From positions 62,001-126,000 of the forward strand of contig JBBDHG010000043.1 in the NCBI GenBank assembly GCA_037951165.1: DNA of 64,000 nt. Direction: 5' to 3'. The notes beneath the pieces were generated by a model, which was given only the letters and a program-made list of their open reading frames with translations, was not told where the DNA came from and made no database searches. The DNA comes from Lophius americanus (lineage: Eukaryota > Chordata > Actinopteri > Lophiiformes > Lophiidae). Shown here one piece after another: positions 12,431 to 24,689 of the stretch (positions are counted from its first letter, which is position 1; each line of letters starts with the position of its first letter). A program made the position numbers and the translations under genes.

Positions 12431-14180
12431 TTTCTACAAGAAATGTCGGAAAGGCACCATGTTGTACATTTAAAATGACCAAAAAAAATCTAAAACCAAT
12501 TTTTTCAAAATCTTTTTCAAAATTCAGGTCACTGTCTGCATGAAGAATGTAGAACTTAAAAGATCAATGAGTCTTATTACACACACATTAGTGATCCATC
12601 GTACTGGGTCACTATTTTTCACCTAAAGGTAGGTCCCGATTAGGCCTCACTGAGGGATGACATCTGGACCCAGAGGATTAATGGAACGTAAAAGAATATT
12701 TTAGAATGAAATAATGGAATATATGCATATATGTGTGCCTTAATGAGCTCAATATATGAAGACTGTTATAAACAAAAAAAAGGGAAAATAACCAATCACC
12801 TTAACACATTAAAATGAATTATATTTTTTAATCAATTTATAAAATGAACAAAATGTTTTGAAAATAATCTTTAAGCCGCTGTCCACACGTTTCCACAGAA
12901 ATTTACTACCTGGCTGTCAGGTCAAACCAGCCTTAACGTATTTATCAGTATCACAGCTTTGCCCATGAAAATGGCACTTATTTAAAAGAATAAAGGTGGG
13001 AGGGTGGGAGTGACTGAGAGAAAAGGAAGAAGGGAAGAGAGCGAGGCAGATGAGGGTGAGAAAAAGAAGGAAGTGCCTTTGGGGGAAGTTATTAAAGAAA
13101 GTGCAAGCTGCCTGGTTTGGCAGCAGTTCAAAGGGGGTGGATCCCCGCTGCTTCCACTACACCCATTGGCAGTTGCTGGCACCACCGCTAAACACACAAT
13201 GCCTTGTGGCAAAACCGTGCCTTTCATTGACAGATGAGTGGTGCGAGGAGGGAGGAGGGAACACAAAATGCTGCTATTCGCTCTCTTTTAAAAAAGGCTT
13301 AACCTGAAAGAGGTGTTAGCCCCTTACCAGCAGTGAAAGACACACACATACACAAACACACACAAAGAAATTGTGGTTGTGGCCATTGGTGGAAGTATGA
13401 GTGTGGGATGGTCTGAAGAATTACGGTCTGCAGTCACTTTCGTCACGAGTACAGCTGACTAGGGACTAGGGTACATTTCTGATTTGCTGAACACATGTAA
13501 TTAACATACATTCAGAGATTTCTTTCTTCTCTGTTTCTTTCTAACGGATTCATATATTCACATGCAGTGAATCTGCCAAAGCCAGGCAATGTGATTAGAA
13601 CAGGAACAAACTGTAGACATGTGACAAATGTTCTGGCCAATACTTGTCACTAGAGAGCCATAAATGGAATATTACTACTTGTACGGATAAGGGTTTTTAT
13701 TTTACTGTTTGTACAACATCACAGAAGGCAGTACAAATATGTACCCATGAGCTCACTACTATTTCTAGTCACAAAAACGTTGATCCATATGATATCACGC
13801 GCCCACACCCACAGCATTAAGCTCTCTCACATGACCAGCACCCACCATCAGGCCAGCATATAGTCAGATTTATGCATACATATATAATAAACATCATATA
13901 TGGGAACCCTGACCCTGGAGGTCGAGAGCAAGGCCAGAGAGATGGATCGGAAAAGTCAAAACTCTAAAGGCATTAATAACGACCTGTCCCATCCGCCCCT
14001 GTCGTAGCTTAGGCAAAGTAAAACAGTGTCGCTACATTGGATAGAGAGATGGCGTTGAATGAAGGTCTTGTGAGATACCAGCAACCAGTCAGTCGAACGG
14101 ATTTTAGAGGAGATGGAAACACCTGTGTTGGGTATAATAAACTTTGTAGTGGTTGTATAGTCATTCTTTTTAGTAATATG
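12431..14180. other. unique noncoding DNA
   Basis: No gene recognised. 13000-13090 is purine-rich; 13340-13370 is irregular CA-rich DNA. AT-rich DNA fills 12700-12880. Open frames at 13004-13307 overlap on both strands over this purine-rich patch and have no domain support. Confidence 0.55.
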
Positions 14181-14275
14181 CAGGGGTGTAATGATTCATC
14201 GATCCATATCGGTATGATGAACAATGATCCGACAATTCAATGGGAAGTCAAAATACCAGTATATATTTTCCTTTA
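14181..14275 (+). mobile_element. hAT-like DNA transposon terminal fragment
   Basis: CAGGGGTGTAATGATTCATC begins at 14181 and is followed by GATCCATATCGG. CAGGGGTGTAAYGATTC is a typical terminal inverted repeat of fish hAT elements. The matching right end and target duplications were not found, so this is a solo or truncated end. The short open frame crossing it is not a transposase. Confidence 0.5.
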
Positions 14276-15009
14276 GTTTGAAATTACTATCTGAGCACGC
14301 CTGCAGTGTTTACCACACACAGGCTTCCTTCCCTTTCAGCACAAATTGAGAGGTAACAGCCAGAGGCTGTACTTTAATTTTGTCCTTTTGCTCTTCCTGA
14401 ACATAAGCGTTCACTTTAGCGGATAACCTGTTCTAAACATGAGAGATAAAGGCTTAGGTCAAGTGCACCTGATTGTTTACTGCCTCACATCAATTGCGAA
14501 AAAAAATTAGCGCTTGGGCCGTTAGCTAAATGCTAATATATAGTCGGAATTGCCATCTACATGCTAATGAGGTTAGCATTGACGGCGCGACCATAATCAA
14601 ACAATAAACGATCATATACAAATAAACTATTTCATCAAACATATGTTTGTCAATTAAACTACAAAAAGTGTTTGATAATGTGGAGCTGAGTTTTAACATA
14701 ACACAAATTAGTCAATGCTAAAAATATATTGTTCAGAAGACATCAATTATAAGCGGCTCTTTACAGAAAACCTCAACTATTTGTTGAGGTTTGTTCTGTA
14801 GGATGTATAACATTCAGTTTAATACCCCCAAACCACTGAGTACAGCACCTATCAGAACACTGTAAATTCAGTAGGACCACTATATGGTTACAGTGTCAGG
14901 GTCAATCTACCACGTCACGTTATAATGTGTCCTTCAGACAGAACGGTACACATATCATTTGGAAGACATACAAGGAAAAGTCCTCAGAAAAAAGTGGGAC
15001 AAAGGGAAT
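14276..15009. other. unique DNA with a long hairpin at 14.76 kb
   Basis: No gene recognised. 14500-14600 repeats GTTAGC/GCTAA motifs. A near-perfect hairpin occupies 14762-14800. The stretch around 14925-15009 may be the decayed far end of the adjoining Tc1-like element (a CGTTATAATGTG motif at about 14920), but that is uncertain. Confidence 0.45.
14762..14800. repeat. inverted repeat / hairpin, 16-base arms
   Basis: TACAGAAAACCTCAAC (14762-14777) is followed after a five-base loop by its reverse complement at 14783-14800, interrupted only by a two-base bulge. It lies in AT-rich DNA between a hAT end and a Tc1-like element and may be a MITE remnant. Confidence 0.8.
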
Positions 15010-15630
15010 ATAAATCTGGCACCAAATCATAAGCAGCCGATTATTTAAGACCCGTGAGTTGTAAGGTAGGGACTCAATGGAACAGACTTATTTGTCTATT
15101 GCAACCGACATATGATGACATGACATATGAACGTTTGTATGGAGCTCTGGAGAATTTGGAGGCCAAGTCAACAAATTGAACGCGTATTCCTCAAACTATT
15201 CTTGAACCATATTTGCAGTGTGTCAGGGTGCATTGTACTGCTGAAGCACCCACTTCCACAGAATACCTTTCCCAAGCTGGCTTGTACATTGTCTGCAGTA
15301 GGAAGGGAACCCCTGTTTCCCAGCACAACAATGCTCAAAGCATCAAACTGCCTCCCCCCGTTTCACATAATGCATCCGGGTTCAACCTTTTTTCCTGTCA
15401 CCAAGGTACTCTGACCAGGTCATCAAGTCATTATAATGTGGCCCTTGTCAAACCTGCAAAGAATCTTAAGCTTTCCCATTATTCCTGCTTTCAATACATA
15501 AGCTTTGAGGAGAAAGTGTTCACTGCTGCTTAATAAATCCCACCAACTGACAGGCACCATTGTAACCACATAATTCATGCCATTCATGTCCCCTTTCAGT
15601 TTTTATTACGTTATGGTTAATCAGTATATA
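15010..15630 (-). mobile_element. Tc1/mariner-like transposon, internally deleted and dead
   Basis: Read on the minus strand this follows a common fish Tc1-like transposon. The right part (about 15400-15630) carries the transposase start and terminal region: a start codon at 15477-15479, then codons for residues like MGK-K-L--FDKG-I-M, which match the N-terminal helix-turn-helix of that family but hit an in-frame stop soon after. The left part (about 15010-15395) corresponds to the C-terminal catalytic half, including complements of TGGAGAATTTGGAGGCCAAG and CAAAGCATCA-ACTGCCTCC. The middle of the gene is missing, so the two parts join abruptly near 15395-15410. The outer end finishes with a TTATGGTTAATCAGTATATA-like terminal repeat. 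Assignment comes from memory of the consensus. Confidence 0.75.
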
Positions 15631-16859
15631 AGTAATACCAAGTAAATGTAAAACATTTAAATACGAAGTCATATAAACATAAAGAGTCCGGAGACTGGTG
15701 GTGGTGGCTGATAACTATGCTGAGACTGATGAAAGATGAGTTTGATGGATTTCTAAGGACTAGGCAGAGATGTGCCGGTGGAGGATGCACGTACCAGCAG
15801 ATTGACAGAACTAGATGAATTTGAAGAATCAGATTTAAAAAGAAAGCAACAAGATGATGAACTAATGATGAAGGTGTGTCACCACGACATTGGTTGGATG
15901 TGGCCGACTGATGACCAGCGATAAAACAATTGACACCCCAGATCATGAAGCAGGTAACTGAGACCAAGAATGAGCAAAAGGTGAGACTGATAAAGCGGTA
16001 TGAGAAGTAACTGTGGCAGAGGGGGATAGTCTTCCTGACTGAACTTTCACTAGAGCTTAATTTTAACTCAAAAATCGTCTATCTTTCTCCAGTGTGAAGG
16101 CACAATAAAATATTTATCTATCTTGTGCAGTATTCAGAAGCTGGGGTATAACGGCATCTCAGCCTTCATTGAGATTAAACTGATGTGTCAAAGAAGCCAT
16201 GACTGAGACTGTTTAACGGTGGGAAAGCGGCTGTCTACTCTCTACTCCTTGCAGAAGAAATATCAGATTCGGCAGCAGAACCACCACTGTGCACACGGTT
16301 GCACGATACAGATACGTCAAAATAGTCCATCACTAAAGTAGATGCATATGTGCAAGTTATACATGTCAGCTAGACAGACGCATAACTCAAAATGTAGTGT
16401 TCGTATCCTCCTTTCATATTCCTTTCCAGCAATGCTTTTGCTGGAAACAATTAGGGGAGAAAACTGGTCCGAAACGTTGTTTGGTCCTGCTGTTCAACAC
16501 AGATAACAGATAAAAAAAAATCCCATCTGGTTCTGGCGAATTAAGAGAGAGCCCATAAAGTATTTCCTTGTACAAACTTATTTCTTCTGTATCTCACTGC
16601 ATATTCTAAATCAGTCACTTTGTTTACACATTTGGATAGAAGAATGCATTAAACATTTCTAAAGATATCACAGCAGGCAGTTTGAGGTATGTTTCCAAGT
16701 GGTTAAACAAGTTAGCTGTCTTGATTTTTCAGAAAACTCTAAAGCTAGTAAATATTAAGAGATTTTATTAATTCACTGAAGATGATATTCTGTTCTGCGT
16801 CTTGAACTTTGGGCTATTCCATTTCACGGTCGCACGAGCAGATCATCTGTTTCCATCCG
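15631..16859. other. unique noncoding DNA
   Basis: No gene recognised. A weak AATAAAATATTTATCTATC motif at about 16105 resembles a LINE tail but is too short to call. The remainder is unique AT-balanced sequence. Confidence 0.5.
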
Positions 16860-16881
16860 TATTATTATTATTATTATTATA
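16860..16881. repeat. (ATT)n microsatellite
   Basis: About seven ATT units in a pure run. Confidence 0.95.
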
Positions 16882-16975
16882 TTTACCGACGTACCCAAGT
16901 GGTCCAGTTTGGAAATAAGTTTCATGTTCTGATCTGATCTATCATGTTTTACAAAGGAAAGCCTTTCCCAATGCA

Positions 16976-16992
16976 CCCCCCCCCCCCCCCCC
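16976..16992. repeat. C17 homopolymer
   Basis: Seventeen consecutive C residues between TTTCCCAATGCA and ATTTATCTGGGC. Homopolymers of this length are often mis-sized in assemblies and the G strand can form quadruplex structures. Confidence 0.95.
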
Positions 16993-17400
16993 ATTTATCT
17001 GGGCTTGGCATCGTGCCTAGAAATACGACGATTCGTGATTCCTTAGTGACTTGGTTGACTTTATCATTCTGTTAATTTGCAAAGTGCATTGTCACATACT
17101 TTATTCAAAAAATGTATATCTCCAAAATATCTGTGATATTATGGAATTATCATCACCGCTGCCATTTCCGTATATCATTTGTGTTAGCGCGAAAACTCAA
17201 AAAAGTATTCCATGAATCATATTCAAATTTACTAATGAGATTGACCTTTCTGGGAGGAAGAACTGGATTGATTTTGGGACAGATCGGTTGTATATATCTG
17301 ACAGTAGGGCTTTATCTCCGAAAGTTTGCGGGCCATAATTTTGCAACCGTTGGTCCAATTCAGCCCAAATTTGGTGCATATTAATCAAACGTAGATATAT
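16993..17400. repeat. unclassified interspersed-repeat-like stretch
   Basis: CATTTATCTGGGCTTGG at 16992 and, further on, GGGCCATAATTTTGCAACCG with TTGGTCCAATTCAGCCCAAA resemble phrases met repeatedly in animal genomes, but I cannot name the family. Overlapping open frames on both strands (17112-17388) are not recognisable proteins. It may be part of a decayed transposon together with the C run. Confidence 0.3.
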
Positions 17401-20400
17401 CTTGTTTATTTGTTTTATTATCTATTTATATTTATTTATTATACCCAGATTTTAGTATAATAGTTCATATTTTAATCACTTCGGGGACCTTTTTTACTAA
17501 AAAAAAAAAACATTTTGTAATTTATATATATTGGGTATGTATTAAATGTGCTTGTACAATACAGGGGGATAGGGGACTTTCCGGGGATATACCCTTTTGG
17601 GGATGACAGCACAGCTTTAGTTAATGTTGACATTACTGGTCTGCAGCTTAGAAATGTTTGAACAGGCAGCACATGCTAGGAAATGTCAAGGTCAGGCGGT
17701 GGTTGAGGGAGCGGTTGATTTGATTTGCAGCTCAGTGTAATGTCCATGGAGCATTTATTTAAAACTCGTGAAATCGGTATTACTTCAAAAAAAAGATACA
17801 AAATCCATTGACAGCTTTGTGAAATCAGAAAAACAAGGTACCTTTCAGTCATCTTTACAATACGGCCACCTCTGTTTGTTTAATAATAATACATTTAATT
17901 TATAATGTACGATGATTCTTTTCTATACGTTGCATGAATACTTTTAATGTTTACTCCGTTAAGAATTGGATTATATGTCAAGTACTGGTTGTGATTTTTT
18001 TTCCCAGGTAACTAGAAAGATAAATGATGTACTGGTGTGGACATAAAATTGCTTTATGATGCAATACAAATGACACGTCCCTGTCCATCGTCCGGAAGGA
18101 AATTTTGCTTGTAATCTTATAAAATAGCTGAGTAAACATGATAGATAACATGTGAAAAGACACACCTGACAGCAAGCAACATACAACAGATTATTCACCA
18201 TCCACACTTTGGTTGGTATATTACATGAAGAATCAGAAAACAAACATATGTAAAAAACATAACTACATGTTTATCTATTCTACTGAATTCTTGACAATGC
18301 CTTAGTTCTAATCTGAGAAGCTGAACGCCCCACAATGGCACAACCTGCGAATGTTGATGGTGTCTGCATATTATCTCCATGTCTGTGTGAAACAGAAACA
18401 GTTGTCAAGCTGTGGCTAACTCAGTCACGCTGCCACTGAGCTCCAAACAATGACCTGAATCTAATGACAGATGACACGTAGGGTTTGTGGATGCAGCACC
18501 GAGCAGAACCCAAACTCCATCTGGTCACATTAAAGGAAAATGGAGTATTTTCTTTTAAAGAAACGTGCCATACGGTTGAAATCTGGAGACACACGGCACA
18601 TTTCCTTTTGATTCAAACAATTTAAATAAAAATAAAAATAAAGAGGGGATTTTAATTGAGTTCAGAAACCGTAGAATGTAATGTAACTGAAATGACAAGT
18701 ACATGTATGCATAAACACATGATAAATAAAACGTACACAAGATAATAAAGATTGGTCAACTCTTGTGAAGAAATTAATTTCAGCTCTATTCGTATGTTGA
18801 ATATTATAAGAAGAAGAAAGAACAATCCTTTAGTTCTTGGAAAGTACAGTTAATATTTTCTACTGTCTTTCTTATCCACTTAAGCAAAAATTTCCTAATT
18901 TGCCTTTAAGGAAACGGTGGCCCCCACAATAAGGAAAAACTCAGCTGGCAGTGATGCGGATATACCGTAACGCCTATCATGGGTCCATGTGACCAAACTG
19001 ACATGGATAATTCTTAGCAACATCACAAATTAGCGTAAACAGGGTCCTGGAAAACCTTGAATATCATTGACCAATTTTCCAGGCATTGAAAACCCATGGA
19101 AAATGTGTTGGAAAGGTAAAATATCCAGTTGTACAATAATTATCGTGTGTGTAAGATAATTTCACCTTCTCTACGATGTACAATCAATAATACCAAAAAT
19201 CCCCAAAAGTTTGATTAATCGGCTATTTCATCACTCTTATGGAATCTGTGTGTGGGACTCCTTTGAATTGACGTCTTTCAAGTCAATCAAAAGGCTTTGA
19301 CGACGAAGTGACGCACAACTTCATCCCGTAATATTGCTGACCAGCTACAACTGGTTACTGGCTGCAACAACAAAGATTTTTCTCACTGTTGCATGTCTTG
19401 AGAGATTGGCGTTCTTAAAAATCACAACAAGTTGAAAAAGTGGAATCATTTGTGTCTCAATATTGAATTATACCTCATAAATATTTGATTTGGTGAATTC
19501 TCAGTGCTAATGTTGGCAGCATAAGTAAATGGGATTTAACATGGCGTGATAATAAGCTATCAATCAAATGTTATTTTCAAACAATGACACATTGTTGACA
19601 CACGGGGGGGCGTGTTGGTGGATGGCGTGATAACCTGTCTGTCATACTGTAGCAGAAAAGAGCGGGAAGCCTGATATACAGTATTTACCATTTAATTCTC
19701 TCTTTATTAATAATTTTTTGTAAGATGTTTCCAGGAAGAGATTGAGAGTTGAAAATGTATGAAAACATAAATGTATCGACTTGTGTACCCAAGCGTGTGT
19801 TTACATATATTGGAACTTGGAATGAGGGATTTTTAGCAAATAAGCCACGAGGAGAAGCTTTTCACAGAGAGCACAGCTGCCAGTGCAGGAGGATAACGGT
19901 GGCTGTTTTAAATGTATTTTCTACGACACTTTCTCAATTAAAGGACCTTTTTACACATAGCACTCTGCTAATAACATAATGGCAAGTAGAAGGTCAGTGA
20001 GTGGTGTAATGTACCTAAATCCTTTCCCAACATTTTTAATGCTTTCATAATTGGAGCCCACTTTGGAACACAGTGGTACACGGGAGGCAGCAGAAAAGGC
20101 AAAGAGAAATGATTTGTAAAGATGTCCGCGCTAGAAATAATAACTAGCCTTGGTGCTAATGTAGGGCTCTTTGCAAAAATGGAGAAAAAAACATGCTGCT
20201 AATTGAGTTTGCCTGAAAAAAGACATTTAAAAGTCATCATTTCATTTTACAGGCCTTTTTGCAGCATATTGTTTTTTTTAGAAAAAGGGAAGGGAAACAT
20301 TGGTGGTGTTTAACATCCATTTGGAGGTTAATGTTCAACTTTCAGGCTTTTAAATATTCAAAAAAAAGAAAAGAAAAGGCTAATATGAAAGGATTTACTT

Positions 20401-20689
20401 CATTTAATTGCAAAGCAATTTTTTTTTCTCCGAAACTTGTGAACCTACCGACAGAATTCACTCCACTTACGCACCATAAATACACGTCTTACTCTTTTTT
20501 GCTTGTCACTGGAGTAATATCATAATTAAGACAAAACATTTTGAACGGATTTAAAGTTATTTCAAAATAATCATCACATAATTTTCAGCTAAATGAATTC
20601 TGAAATAGAATCGTCTCACTTTTTTTTTCTTCCATTCCCTTCTCTACTTTTCCTTTAAGAAAAACAACGAGGTGCTGTGTGCCTCTGAT
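17401..20689. other. AT-rich unique DNA, candidate regulatory block at 19.83-20.28 kb
   Basis: No gene recognised. 17400-17540 and 18600-18760 are strongly AT-rich. 19830-20280 is non-repetitive with many TAAT, ATAAT and TTAATG motifs and looks like a vertebrate conserved noncoding element, inferred from texture only. Short open frames here are in AT-rich DNA and unremarkable. Confidence 0.45.
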
Positions 20690-22130
20690 TTGTGAGACCA
20701 CCGGACTATACATTACCACCCTCCACAATGACCTCTAGCCCTGTCTAAACACAGACCTTAATGGCTTATGCCTGGTGGGCACAGTCCCCGGTTATTGGGC
20801 TCCGCAGGCTGTGGCCGGGTGAAAAGAGGATCCTGGACACCAGGATTGAGTGGACTCCACACAGACATTAGTACTCTTGCTTCTGGGATGCATTTCATCA
20901 GTGTCATTGGGCAAAAACATGTCCTCCATCTTCAAAACCACACCCTAAGGGATAATAGAAGCACCTGCAGACTTTGTATCTATCAGGATATAATGGCCAA
21001 AGTCAAATCAGTCTTTCTCTGAAAGCGCTAAGCTGTTCCATCACATCAGCGGCTGGCAAGTCGTACAAATTAGCTGAGACGTCGCTACTTGTTGATGAGA
21101 TATCGTCCTCAAAACAGCATGGCATCCTTTTTACATTCTCTGCTTTCTTCGCACAAAAAAATGGGAGGTCACCTACAAAACTCTCCCCTGGATAAAATGT
21201 AGCGAGGAAAAGGCGGCTCGGGGTGAGAGAGCATGAAAATCATTCACGCGAGCATGATGAAGTGTCCAGTTCTACTGGCAACAAACAACTTAACAGATGC
21301 CTTAAGAGAAGGAGTTGTCCTATAATTGTAAAAGCTTTTCTGATCATTTAACCTGCAAGTCCAATCCATCAGTGGAGGAAGCAGAAGTAGGAGTGTGCAC
21401 ACACAGAAACTACATGATACATGAGCGAGTACATTACACAAAAGGTGAATAGCTCAAAGAGAAACGGAGGAAGGTCGAAAAATAAGTAGAGGAGATATAT
21501 TGTGGGTATGTCCGAAGAAAGGTTCACTGTACAAACAGTTATATGCTCTCTTTTCATCCAGTGAAAGTAAATGTATTATGGGATTCAGTGCGGTTTTGAA
21601 TCCCAAAATACATGCCATACAACATTTTTGACACATTACGTAATCACTTGAGTTTTTTTTTTTTTTTGCCTTGTCAGATTATTAGACTAATTCCGGAAAA
21701 AAACTGTCTTTTACAGACAGGAAATGGAGTTCTAGTTTAACCCAGTTTCATCTTAGTCCTAGCTTGAGTATTGAGCATTTTTGTGACACTTTCATTAAAT
21801 ACACATCGGAGAGGGAGTCACAGGACGTTTGACAGATGAAGCTGACGGCATTGAGAACGGCACAAAACCTCACCAGCTGGTCGTGGACCTGGCGCCAACT
21901 GTCCATCTAGGCTGGCAGCTTGCTCCAACATGCCAGTTGAGACCTGCGAGGGTTCAGCTCATGACCAGTATCATGCCAGAGGGTATCAGATGCCAAACCT
22001 TCACAGTCGGCTCTCACATGGAGCAACTGAGGCATTAAATCTAATGAGGAGTAATATAAGTACTTCAATTGACAATTTTAGCAGAACTAATATAAATGAG
22101 AAGAAAGGCAATTAAGCATCTTACAGTTTG
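20690..22130. other. unique noncoding DNA with T15 tract
   Basis: No gene recognised. A poly-T run lies at about 21653-21667. 20690-21240 and 21830-22060 are non-repetitive, GC-balanced blocks that could be regulatory. No repeat family was recognised. Confidence 0.45.
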
Positions 22131-22920
22131 TTTGTTTTAAATGAAGAATCGATATTAGAGTGTATTGTTTCAGTGAATCGTGTAAAATGTTTGTCTGTTT
22201 TAGTGCCAGTATTTCCTTTTTGCTCCAGTTTAACATTTAAATACACAAAAAGCTTTTCTGAAGTAAAGCTACGAGATAAGCTAAGTTCTCAACCATTCGG
22301 CTTCTTTAATAAGTAATTAGGAATTCCTGCTAGAAATGTCAGTTATTCTAGATAGGTATAGTATCAATTGGACCATTATGGGTCTAAATAAGCGCATTTA
22401 CGCTGCAGTTTCAGATTATTACACCAATCAGCCAATATTATATAATTTCCACGAAACTGATTTTCCATTCATAGTTCAAGTACCTCATGGATTCAAATCA
22501 TTGACCGTGTACGGAAGGAAATTTTCCCCTTTTCAAAATCTAGTAACTCAATTAACACAGTTTATTATATTTGCTACAATAAAGTAGAAGTTAGTGAGTA
22601 AAGGACAAGGACATAAGAAGTTGTTAGAATCCAAGATGATTTTTGGATCATTAAGCCATCAAATTTTGCTTTTGAGGTAACTAAAAGAGAAAGTAAATTA
22701 CAGAAAAATGTCTGGATGGAATTACTAGTTATTATTTCAACACAAACATTTATGAGCCATATTTCAATATAATATAATGGATTTATATCAACTCAAGAAG
22801 ATACTTTTGTGGATTATCTTATGCACGGTAAACATCCTGTAAACATATTCTGGCATTCATTGAGATTCCAGTTGAACTTCAGCTAGAGATGGAGAAGAGA
22901 CTGATCAAGAATATGGAAGG
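22131..22920. other. AT-rich DNA with open frames, no recognised gene
   Basis: Open frames at 22128-22316 and 22336-22587 are short. The second encodes a hydrophobic/aromatic-rich peptide with no motif I know and has no visible splice context. The block is more AT-rich than its neighbours and may be old decayed transposon sequence, but no terminal repeats were found. Confidence 0.4.
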
Positions 22921-24668
22921 AGGTGGAACACAGAGAGAGAGATATTAGGAGGACAAGAATCATGTTAACTAAAACTGACAAACCAACTCTATGTGTAATA
23001 TTTCTGTCAATGAGGGCTCCAACCACAGTGTTCGTCAAAACCCATCCCCTCCTCATATCAGTAAGCGAGAGTGCGACAGAGCCGGCAGACCCTGTAATAT
23101 CTACCATTGTTGCCCACTGTGAAGAATACAAGGAGGAGAAAAACAAGGGGGGACTGGAGAGAGCGAGGGAGTGAGACGAGGAAAATGTCGACAGTGTTCC
23201 ACGAAGGAGAATGAAAGAAACAAATAAATAAGCAGAAAAAAATGGCAGTTGTACACACCCCACCAGGTAGTGCCTGTCAGAACACATTGCCATCCTCTAA
23301 TTGGGTCATTTTTGATACCCCCTACCACACAGTGCCAGCGTATTGATGGGGAAGTGTCAGGGTGCCAAGAGCCTGCGAGGCCCCACTGGCACAGAATCAA
23401 AGCAGGCACAAACGCTGCCCGCAGACAATCTGGCAAGCCCAAGTAGACACAGGCACAAGAGCATCCAAAAACATGGCCCCATGGCTCCTGCCTGTACCAC
23501 CGGGGCGTAATTGGTACATGGGCATTCCGCAGCATTTTCAAAGGAGGGAACTTAATGCACATGTGTACTATGAAATTGGCTATTTTGTATCCAGCCTTCC
23601 CACCTCTTCCTCTCGCTCTTTTTCTCACCCTCCCCCAGTTCGCATCCCTACCACCAATTTGTCACCCAGAATATGGCTTGTTGTTTTTTCACATCCCCTC
23701 CATCAACTATCAACAGCCAGTCTCTTTCTGAAATGGCCCCAGGTTTGACCAGGACGTCTTAGTCTGTGAAGGCGGACAAGGATGCCTAATCTTTACTCAG
23801 TGCTCTGCCTGACAAGATTTCCCTTGTTTGAGTTTGTTTGGGCTTGTGTGTGTGTGTGTGCCTGTCGGTATGTTTGTCTGTACTATATGCAGGCAGATCT
23901 AGAGAGCGTAGAACAAATTAAATTTGTTCTTCGTGTGCTTGCAGATAAAGCTGTGGAGTTGGGTTTAAGGGTGTGGGTTGTGGATTGATGCTTACAGTGG
24001 GGATGTGGGCAAGCCAAAGCAAACACATCCCACTCCTGTCCTCAAACTCGGAAACCATAAAACTGAATACTCTCAAACAGTAACATCCTCTCATGTGTTT
24101 TTTGTGTTGTGTACATTCCTACGTTAAGAAGACTGTCGCATCTCCTCTTCTTTTGTGTGCTGGAGTGTGCCTTCCAGCTAGCCTGGCACTGACTGGCACA
24201 TGGAGTAAACCGACTCCAGCTGCTTTCTGACCGAAGGGAACTTGTTTAATTAACCACGCTCTGGTTCCAATGAAAGGCTCGGTTTGGCTCCCAGCTGTTG
24301 ACCAGTCTGTGGCATCCCGGGGCCCTGATGGAGACTGGCATGTCACCCCTGGTCCGGTCCGATCCACGTTTCCTAGACAAAGATGGACTCTGCCTGTCAT
24401 GCCAGGATGTATCACGCCTGAGCCATCCTTCATAAATTAAACATGAGATCTGGAGGAGTTCTTTTAAAAAAGGAAAAAGACCCAGAGGATGTTTCTCTGT
24501 TCAGATTCACCCACGCTGTTTTTCTTTCCTTTTTTTTTTTTCTTCTTCTATGACTCGGACTCCCTCTGACAAGGAAAAAAGGAAGACTGGGGGAGAAGGT
24601 ATAAACAGGTGCAGAGGTGAATTAGGAAACAGTGCCTCTAAGACTCTCTCAAGTGTGTGTTTGTGCAT
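22921..24668. other. unique DNA, TGGCA/TGCCA-rich in two places
   Basis: No gene recognised. 23288-23435 has five TGGCA/TGCCA pentamers and 24184-24406 has another five, resembling NFI half-site clusters. 23590-23640 and 24520-24545 are pyrimidine-rich. Long minus-strand frames (for example 23101-23628) have no family match. Confidence 0.45.
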
Positions 24669-24689
24669 GTGTGTGTGTGTGTGTGTGTG
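24669..24689. repeat. (GT)n microsatellite
   Basis: About ten GT units. Confidence 0.93.

Noticed and set aside
15127..15414. Plus-strand open frame of 95 codons
   Set aside because: Lies antisense to the Tc1-like transposase remnant.
23101..23628. 175-codon minus-strand open frame
   Set aside because: No domain; composition reflects pyrimidine-biased DNA on that strand.
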